From Psychroflexus aurantiacus (GTDB taxonomy: Bacteria; Bacteroidota; Bacteroidia; Flavobacteriales; Flavobacteriaceae): a stretch of DNA of 64,000 nucleotides. How positions within the stretch are numbered: the first letter of the stretch is position 1; each line of letters begins with the position of its first letter. The notes under the pieces were generated by a model. It saw only the letters and a program-made list of their open reading frames with translations. It was not told where the DNA came from and searched no databases. Shown here one piece after another: positions 58,118 to 64,000 of the stretch. The translations under genes and the position numbers were made by a program. The stretch spans positions 248,001 through 312,000 of the forward strand of contig NZ_JAAIKD010000003.1 in assembly GCF_010820555.1 (NCBI RefSeq). The letters are read 5' to 3'.

Positions 58118-61100
58118 TTAAAGACTTACTTCACCTTCAGGGTCTTGTATTTTTTTGTCAGAAAGATCAATGCCTTTTTTCTTAACCGAATCGAACATCA
58201 CTGGCGTAGCGATAAAGACAGAGGAGTAGGTACCTACGATCACACCGATGATAAGGGCGAACATAAATCCTCTGATGCTGTCTCCGCCAAAAATGAATAT
58301 CGCGATCAAAACGACAAGCGTGGTTAAAGAGGTATTGATGGTCCTACTGATGGTTGAGCTCACCGCTACGTTTATCAGTTTGTTCATTTTCCAGGTAGGA
58401 TGATCATTGAAGAATTCACGAATTCTGTCAAATACAACCACCGTATCATTTAAGGAGTAACCAATCACCGTAAGAATTGCGGCAATAAAGGCCTGGTCAA
58501 TCTCTAAACTAAATGGCAGGACATTGTATAATAAGGAGAATATTCCCAATACTATAATCACATCATGAATAACGGCCACAATAGCTCCAAGGGAGAACTG
58601 CCACCTTCTAAATCTCATAAGGATGTATAAGAACACAGCGATAAGAGAACCGATAACAGCGTAAAAGGAAGCGGTTTTGATATCATCGGCGATGGTAGGA
58701 TTCACTTTCATAGAAGACATGATTCCGTATTCCTTTTCCAAACTACTGTCGCCTACTTTAAATTCTTCTAAAGTAATTCCATTCGGAAGGTAAGCCTGTA
58801 AAGCATTGAATAAAATCAATTGGATTTCATCATCGATGATGGTGCCTTCTTCCTCAATTTTATAGTTGGTTGTGATTTTAAGCTGATTGGAAGTTCCATA
58901 AGTTTTGGCTTCCACACTTTGAAGATCGTCTACCAAAATAGATTCAATCTCTGTAGGATTGACAGCCTGTTCAAATCTGACGACAAAGCTTCTACCCCCT
59001 ACGAAATCAACCCCCTGATTCAAACCTTTAGTGGCTAAAGAACCAATACTGATGAGGATAGCCACAGCAGAGATGATGTAGGCTATTTTTCGTTTCTTTA
59101 GGAAGTTAATATCTATATCCAGGAACCATTTTTTCGTCAGTACTGTTGAGAAAGGAAGTGATTTTCCTTTCTTTCCTCCACCGGCGATAAACAAACGCGT
59201 TAAGAATATAGCACAGAACAAAGAAGTTACAATACCAATCAATAAGGTAGTTGCAAAACCTTTAATCGGTCCTGTACCAAAGGTAAACAAGATAAGACCT
59301 GTAAGACCTGTAGTGATATTGGCATCTAAAATAGAAGATAATGCATTTTTAAAACCGTCACTGATCGCTTCCGCCTGGGTTTTTCCTTTGGCGATTTCTT
59401 CTCGTATCCTTTCAAAAATAAGAACATTCGCATCTACAGACATACCTATGGTAAGTACAATACCCGCAATACCAGGCAGTGTCAGTACCGCACCAAGTCC
59501 TGATAATACCCCGAAAATGAACAGTATATTGACTACTAAGGCAATATCGGCATATAGACCAGCTTTTCCATAGTAAAACACCATATAAGCCAATACAAAA
59601 ATCAGGGCGATCACAAAGGATAAAATACCAGAATCGATAGCTTCCTGTCCTAGGGACGGTCCTACGATTTCACTCTGAACAATATCTGCAGAAGCAGGTA
59701 ACTTACCGGCTCTTAAAACATTGGCTAAATCCTGAGCTTCCTCAATCGTAAAGTCTCCAGTTATTTCACTTCTCCCACCTGTAATGGCTCCACTTGAAAC
59801 TCCAGGTGCTGAATAGACCAAATCATCTAAAACAATAGCGATTTGAGACCCCTGTGAAGAGGCTCTTCCGGTCATATCTTCCCAGATTTTCGCTCCGCGG
59901 CCATCCATTTGCATGCTTACAGCAACTCTGCCGACCTGATCGTAAGTTTGTTGTGCATCTGTAATTACGGCACCACTCAATTGTGGTTCGTCGCTTCTGT
60001 TCCCTTTAAGGGCATAAAGTTCAATAACCTCTGAATCCTTTTGTGGTTTACCCCATACAAATTCAGCATACTTCTTATCAGAAGGCAATTGTGACCTTAC
60101 CTGTGGCATAGACAGGTAAGTATTGACTTTAGCGGTATCTTTTATAGCAAAATAAGCGATGACAGGACCCTGAGGCTGACCTCCGGACTGTATAAGGCTT
60201 AATAAAGGATTCGTTTTAGTAAAATCGCTTTCTGTATCTTCCTCGGTAGATAACAAGTCTTCTAAATCGTCTTCGTCGGTCACTTCTTCCTCCTGCTCCG
60301 ATGCTTCAGTGGTTTCACCCTTAACTTCTTCAGTTTCTCCTTTGATATTATCAGCGATAATAGCATCGGCGCTTACCAAGAAATCAGAGAAATCATTAGC
60401 TCTGTACACATCCCAAAATTCAAGTTGAGCTGTGCTTTGAAGTAAGTTCTGAATTCGGCTTATATCCTTGGCTCCAGGTAATTCTATAAGAATTCTTCCT
60501 GAATTTCCTAAACGCTGAATGTTCGGCTGTGTCACACCAAATTTGTCGATACGCTCTCTTAAGACTTCAAAAGCTGAAGTGATACTTTCATCGATTTTTC
60601 TATCGATGATAGGTCTCACCTGGCTGTTGGTCATATCAAAGCTGATCTCATCGGCAAGAGCTTTGGTTCCAAAAATATCCGGAGAGGCTAATTTTGCGCC
60701 TTCCTTATTGTCGAAAGCCTCAAAAAAGAGTTCTAAATAGCTATCCTGACTGTTTTTTCGTGCTTCCTGAGCTTCAGCCAGAGCCGCGTTAAAGGCTGGA
60801 TCTTTGGAGTTATTAGCTAGATCTTTTAAAAGATCCTTAACTGAAATTTGAAGAATAACGTTTATCCCCCCTTTTAAATCAAGTCCTTTATTAAGCTCTT
60901 TATCTTTTGCCGTATCATACGTTATACCTGCAAAAATAGGCTCATTTCCGATAGAGTCCAGATATTGCTCTGCAACAATGGCTCGTTTTTCCGGGAAGTC
61001 TTCTACACTTTGAGGAACTTGTCTTTCTGCGAAAGCTTCTGCTTTTTGTTCAACATTATTAGCTATAAATGTAAATGAAAGTTGGTAAATACTAACCAAA

Positions 61101-61144
61101 CCAAACAAAATGGCAAATAGCTTAATGAGTCCTTTATTCTGCAT
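58118..61144 (-). CDS. secDF: Protein translocase SecDF fusion
   Basis: Fused SecD and SecF, 1008 residues, the proton-driven auxiliary of the Sec translocon. SecD part: one N-terminal helix, a large periplasmic domain (about 30-500) with GLDLKGGINVILQ near residue 67 and RIDKFGVTQPNIQR near 195. Then six helices follow, with GIVLTIGMSVDANVLIFERIREE near 560 (position). SecF part: about 655-1008, with GVDFVGGRSFVVRF near 713 and VVVFDRIREFF near 905. An acidic, low-complexity insert sits in the SecD periplasmic domain, about residues 270-310. Fusion in one gene is usual for Bacteroidetes. Single-gene transcript with its own promoter upstream and terminator downstream. Confidence 0.97.
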   Translation of the reverse strand: MQNKGLIKLFAILFGLVSIYQLSFTFIANNVEQKAEAFAERQVPQSVEDFPEKRAIVAEQYLDSIGNEPIFAGITYDTAKDKELNKGLDLKGGINVILQISVKDLLKDLANNSKDPAFNAALAEAQEARKNSQDSYLELFFEAFDNKEGAKLASPDIFGTKALADEISFDMTNSQVRPIIDRKIDESITSAFEVLRERIDKFGVTQPNIQRLGNSGRILIELPGAKDISRIQNLLQSTAQLEFWDVYRANDFSDFLVSADAIIADNIKGETEEVKGETTEASEQEEEVTDEDDLEDLLSTEEDTESDFTKTNPLLSLIQSGGQPQGPVIAYFAIKDTAKVNTYLSMPQVRSQLPSDKKYAEFVWGKPQKDSEVIELYALKGNRSDEPQLSGAVITDAQQTYDQVGRVAVSMQMDGRGAKIWEDMTGRASSQGSQIAIVLDDLVYSAPGVSSGAITGGRSEITGDFTIEEAQDLANVLRAGKLPASADIVQSEIVGPSLGQEAIDSGILSFVIALIFVLAYMVFYYGKAGLYADIALVVNILFIFGVLSGLGAVLTLPGIAGIVLTIGMSVDANVLIFERIREEIAKGKTQAEAISDGFKNALSSILDANITTGLTGLILFTFGTGPIKGFATTLLIGIVTSLFCAIFLTRLFIAGGGKKGKSLPFSTVLTKKWFLDIDINFLKKRKIAYIISAVAILISIGSLATKGLNQGVDFVGGRSFVVRFEQAVNPTEIESILVDDLQSVEAKTYGTSNQLKITTNYKIEEEGTIIDDEIQLILFNALQAYLPNGITLEEFKVGDSSLEKEYGIMSSMKVNPTIADDIKTASFYAVIGSLIAVFLYILMRFRRWQFSLGAIVAVIHDVIIVLGIFSLLYNVLPFSLEIDQAFIAAILTVIGYSLNDTVVVFDRIREFFNDHPTWKMNKLINVAVSSTISRTINTSLTTLVVLIAIFIFGGDSIRGFMFALIIGVIVGTYSSVFIATPVMFDSVKKKGIDLSDKKIQDPEGEVSL

Positions 61145-61178
61145 TCTTTAAATTATTAGTGGATGTTATAAAATCAGG

Positions 61179-61209
61179 CAAATATAGGTTTTCGATATAG
61201 AAATGACAA
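61179..61209 (-). promoter_or_regulatory. Bacteroidetes-type promoter of secDF
   Basis: On the minus strand TTG (61209-61207), 20-nt spacer and TATATTTG (61186-61179), 34 nt before the secDF ATG. It lies just downstream of the malate dehydrogenase terminator, so secDF is transcribed separately. Confidence 0.6.
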
Positions 61210-61284
61210 TTTTTTTTATAAAGATAATTTTAACTTTTAAAACCTTACTTAGCCCAGTAAAATGAGTGTTTCTTTTATTAAAAA

Positions 61285-61310
61285 ATAAACCCGAACTGAA
61301 TCGGGTTTAT
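61285..61310 (-). terminator. Terminator of the mdh unit
   Basis: 10-bp stem ATAAACCCGA / TCGGGTTTAT with a 6-nt loop; the minus-strand continuation is TTTTTAATAAAAG. It lies 23 nt after the mdh stop. Confidence 0.85.
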
Positions 61311-61333
61311 ACATTTTGAAAAAAATAGAGGCA

Positions 61334-62254
61334 CTATAAAAGCGCATTCGTTTTTTTCACTGCTTCTGCACTTTCTTTTAATTTTGTTTTTTCATCATCG
61401 TTAAGGTCTAGCTCAACAATGTCTTCAATACCATTTTTACCTATGATGACGGGTACACCAATACATAAATCCTTAAGACCATATTCACCTTCCAGCAAGG
61501 TAGAACACGGGAACATTTTTTTCTGGTCACAAGCGATAGACTGGACAAGAGAGGACACTGCAGCACCCGGAGCATACCATGCACTTGTTCCTAATAATTT
61601 GGTTAGCGTAGCGCCTCCAACTTTGGTATCCTCACTGACCTGAGCTAATCGCTCTTCCGAAAGAAACTCGGTGACACGAACACTGTTTCTGGTCGCTAAA
61701 CGCGTTAAAGGCAGCATCCCGGTATCACTATGTCCACCGATAACCATACCATCAACATCAGAAGCTGGACAGTTCAAGGCTTCACTCAGTCTATATTTAA
61801 ATCTGGCGCTATCCAAAGCTCCTCCCATGCCGATGATTCTGTTTTTAGGCAGATTCAGTTCTTTATGCGCAAGATAAGTCATCGTGTCCATCGGGTTACT
61901 CACTACAATAAGGGTCACATTGGGAGAATGCTTCACCAATTGTGTAGCGACGTCTTTAACGATTCCAGCGTTTATACCAATCAATTCTTCTCTTGTCATC
62001 CCTGGTTTTCTTGGGATACCCGAAGTAATCACCGCTATTTCAGAATCTTTGGTCTGGGAATAATCTCCAGTAGTTCCTGAAATTCTGGTATCAAATCCGT
62101 TAAGCGTTGCGGTTTGCATTAAATCCATAGCTTTACCTTCAGCAACACCTTCTTTGATATCCAAAAGGACAACTTCGGAAGCAAAATCCTTGATTGCGAT
62201 ATACTCTGCACAACTGGCACCTACTGCACCAGCACCTACTACTGTAATTTTCAT
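61334..62254 (-). CDS. mdh: Malate dehydrogenase
   Basis: NAD-dependent malate/oxaloacetate oxidoreductase of the TCA cycle, 306 residues, of the LDH-like (type III) group. The nucleotide-binding loop is VVGAGAVGASCAEYIA near residue 4. The substrate-binding GIPRKPGMTREELI is near 79, with VSNPMDTMTYLA near 117. The catalytic His is in GGHSDTGMLPL near 173. It follows the DUF6588 gene after 26 nt and is probably co-transcribed with it and gyrB, ending at the terminator. Confidence 0.97.
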   Translation of the reverse strand: MKITVVGAGAVGASCAEYIAIKDFASEVVLLDIKEGVAEGKAMDLMQTATLNGFDTRISGTTGDYSQTKDSEIAVITSGIPRKPGMTREELIGINAGIVKDVATQLVKHSPNVTLIVVSNPMDTMTYLAHKELNLPKNRIIGMGGALDSARFKYRLSEALNCPASDVDGMVIGGHSDTGMLPLTRLATRNSVRVTEFLSEERLAQVSEDTKVGGATLTKLLGTSAWYAPGAAVSSLVQSIACDQKKMFPCSTLLEGEYGLKDLCIGVPVIIGKNGIEDIVELDLNDDEKTKLKESAEAVKKTNALL

Positions 62255-62280
62255 CTTAAATTTATTTTTATAATTAATAA

Positions 62281-63288
62281 TTAAATTCCAAAATTGATTC
62301 CAACATTCAAACTGTTGAATTCCTGGAAACTGTAATCTACATTGAGTCTGAAAAAAGCCAAGGTTAGCTTGGTCCCCACTGTGGCTCTAAAACCACTCAC
62401 AGAAGAACTTGTACTTAAAGGGTCAACAATCGTCGCTCCCTCGATTTGAGAAACGCCTGAGCTTATGGTGTATTCGCCTTTTAATGCTGAATCTGCAGAA
62501 CCTGAAACAGCGCCTATACTCCCGTAAAAATTAATGATCGGGAGCTTTGTGGAAGCCACTAAAGCATAGTGCCAAGATTCAATGTCTGAAACAATAGACT
62601 GATTGGACCCGGAGATAAAGGTAGACTGACTTGAAAATCTATATTCACTTTCAAAACTGTTATAGCCTACAAAACCAGAAATAGCTATTGGCAAAACTTT
62701 TAAGCCCGGTATCCAGTCTGTAAATTCATGCTGTAAGCCCACGCCGTAAAATTGAGCGGTCACATCCTGGGTTTCGACTTCCGGCAGGAATCTCAGTTTC
62801 AATTCCGTACTGAAGAGCAATCCGACACTCCCCTGTAATATCAGGTTAGGAAGATACTCAACATTCTCTGAAGCCAAACCCTGAGGCAGGGTAATAGAGC
62901 CCAGGTTTTGATCGTTCTCTGTAATGATCATTGAGATATCCGGCGAATTTTGTCCTAAAACAGTCCCCACTTGCTGAATACCGGGACCAGACTCAAAGCG
63001 TAAAGAACTGTAGTCATTTTCATTTAAAGCAAACGAAGTCTTATCGTCACCTATTTCTGAAATCCCTCCAATGACAGAGATTTCGAAACCACCCAGGCTT
63101 TTTACTTTTGCGGTATTATACCAGCCGTTAGCAAGGCTGTAAATGACCGCTTCAGAACCCGGGTTGATATATGCATTTGCAAATTTATTCGCATCATCTA
63201 TGCCAGACCTGAGTAAGTTTTCAATTCCGCTTTGGGCATACGATGTCACAAACATCATCAACATAAAAATTGAAAAAAGGAGTTTCAT
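62281..63288 (-). CDS. DUF6588 family exported protein
   Basis: 335-residue exported protein (signal peptide ending VTSYAQ). The N-terminal GIDDANKFANAYINPGSEAVIYSLANGWYNTAK segment (residues about 28-60) and LGGFEISVIGGIS near 65 are typical of DUF6588, a Bacteroidetes outer-membrane barrel-like family. Later strands alternate aromatic and polar residues, and the protein ends NVGINFGI, which fits a barrel. Function unknown. It lies 18 nt after gyrB and 26 nt before mdh, so it belongs to the same transcript. Confidence 0.8.
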   Translation of the reverse strand: MKLLFSIFMLMMFVTSYAQSGIENLLRSGIDDANKFANAYINPGSEAVIYSLANGWYNTAKVKSLGGFEISVIGGISEIGDDKTSFALNENDYSSLRFESGPGIQQVGTVLGQNSPDISMIITENDQNLGSITLPQGLASENVEYLPNLILQGSVGLLFSTELKLRFLPEVETQDVTAQFYGVGLQHEFTDWIPGLKVLPIAISGFVGYNSFESEYRFSSQSTFISGSNQSIVSDIESWHYALVASTKLPIINFYGSIGAVSGSADSALKGEYTISSGVSQIEGATIVDPLSTSSSVSGFRATVGTKLTLAFFRLNVDYSFQEFNSLNVGINFGI

Positions 63289-63306
63289 TATAATGTATTT
63301 AAAGGT

Positions 63307-64000
63307 TTAAGCGTCAATATTTGCATAGACTGCATTCTGCTCAATAAATTCTCTTCGAGGTGGAACTTCGTCTCCCATCAGCATAGAGAAAATTCGATCT
63401 GCTTCTGCCATATCATCGATAGTAACACGTCTCAAAATCCTGTTCTCCGGGTTCATGGTCGTGTCCCAAAGCTGCTCCGCATTCATTTCACCAAGACCTT
63501 TGTAACGCTGAACGCTCACTCCACCTTTATATTCGTCTGCAATTTCATTTCTCTCTTTCTCATTCCAGGCATAGCGTTTTTTACTTCCTTTTTTGATAAG
63601 GTATAACGGAGGCGTTGCGATGTAAATGTGACTGGCTTCAATAAGCTCTTTCATATATCTGAAAAAGAAGGTCAGAATTAATGTCGCAATATGACTACCA
63701 TCCACATCGGCATCACACATGATGATAACTTTATGGTATCTTAATTTTGAAAGGTTTAAGGCCTTGGTGTCTTCTTCAGTTCCGATGGTAACACCCAGAG
63801 CCGTGTATATGTTTTTAATCTCTTCGTTTTCGAAGACGCGGTGCTGCATAGCTTTCTCAACATTCAAAATCTTACCTCGTAAAGGTAAAATAGCCTGAAA
63901 ATTACGATCTCTACCCTGCTTGGCAGTACCACCAGCCGAATCCCCCTCCACGAGGAACACTTCACAGGACGCAGGATCGGTCTCTGAGCAATCAGAAAGT
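63307..64000 (-). CDS. gyrB: DNA gyrase subunit B, 3' part (runs off window)
   Basis: The frame is open to the right edge, so only about the last 231 residues are visible. It contains the TOPRIM start ([18 protein letters not shown]) and [22 protein letters not shown] with the metal-binding DxD near the middle. The [21 protein letters not shown] stretch and the C-terminal [16 protein letters not shown] also match. These signatures define GyrB, the ATPase subunit that introduces negative supercoils. The similar ParE ends differently. The 5' part and promoter are outside the window. Confidence 0.95.
   Translation of the reverse strand, partial: LSDCSETDPASCEVFLVEGDSAGGTAKQGRDRNFQAILPLRGKILNVEKAMQHRVFENEEIKNIYTALGVTIGTEEDTKALNLSKLRYHKVIIMCDADVDGSHIATLILTFFFRYMKELIEASHIYIATPPLYLIKKGSKKRYAWNEKERNEIADEYKGGVSVQRYKGLGEMNAEQLWDTTMNPENRILRRVTIDDMAEADRIFSMLMGDEVPPRREFIEQNAVYANIDA

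Overview
The window is ordinary chromosome from a marine-type member of the Bacteroidetes, most probably a Flavobacteriaceae. Three things point there. Several genes belong to families typical of that group: a fused SecDF, a 2TM protein, a DUF6588 protein, a trio of PpiC-type foldases, OmpH/Skp and a Cys-type glutathione peroxidase. There are almost no Shine-Dalgarno sequences. Several promoters can be read as TTG-N19/20-TAnnTTTG, the form used by the Bacteroidetes sigma factor. No rRNA, tRNA, CRISPR array, insertion sequence or prophage gene was found. There is no SusC/SusD pair.

Layout, left to right. (1) 0-1.7 kb: a concentrative nucleoside transporter with an added exported N-terminal domain. 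(2) 1.9-11.3 kb: a galactan/galactose operon on the minus strand (galM, GH53 endo-galactanase, GH2 beta-galactosidase, galK, galT, SSS sugar symporter). It is divergent from a GntR/LacI-type regulator, with three phased ACCAGT repeats between them. (3) 11.4-16.7 kb: thymidylate synthase, an ergothioneine cassette (egtB, egtD, DUF427) facing a class V aminotransferase that could be the missing C-S lyase, then a 2TM protein and dihydrofolate reductase. (4) 16.8-21.5 kb: a BamA/D15-like barrel, glutathione peroxidase, a TlpA-like thioredoxin and aconitase. (5) 21.7-28 kb: a periplasmic foldase block (two PpiC proteins and a degenerate lipoprotein homologue) ending in a MoxR ATPase, then an SRPBCC protein and an OmpH/Skp chaperone. 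(6) 28.1-29.6 kb: guaB.

(7) 30-42.5 kb: an AT-rich block that looks different from the rest. It has an approximately 2900-residue cyclic beta-1,2-glucan synthase (NdvB type), a large cation P-type ATPase, and an orphan C-terminal piece of an SLC12-type cation-chloride/amino-acid transporter. I read this as an acquired, partly decayed osmotic or ion-homeostasis island. (8) 42.6-49 kb: a fused B12-dependent acyl-CoA mutase (IcmF type), a DUF4197 lipoprotein, an alpha/beta hydrolase, a BtuF-like metal/corrinoid receptor and a Cys-rich mini-protein with an internal duplication. (9) 49.2-52.4 kb: thrS-infC-rpmI-rplT, in which infC has no ATG/GTG/TTG start and must begin at ATA (or ATT). (10) 52.4-58 kb: a gene-free region with stem-loops, htpG, a TetR regulator with an ABC1 kinase, and a KAS III enzyme. 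(11) 58.1-64 kb: secDF, malate dehydrogenase, a DUF6588 protein and the 3' part of gyrB, which runs off the window.

Functional picture: the galactan operon covers depolymerisation at the cell surface or periplasm (two lipoprotein hydrolases), Na+-coupled uptake and the Leloir pathway up to UDP-galactose; galE is not present here. The egt cassette would make a thiol antioxidant. Much of the remainder is central metabolism, translation and envelope biogenesis. Everything is read by eye from sequence; family names come from motif recognition, not database searches.
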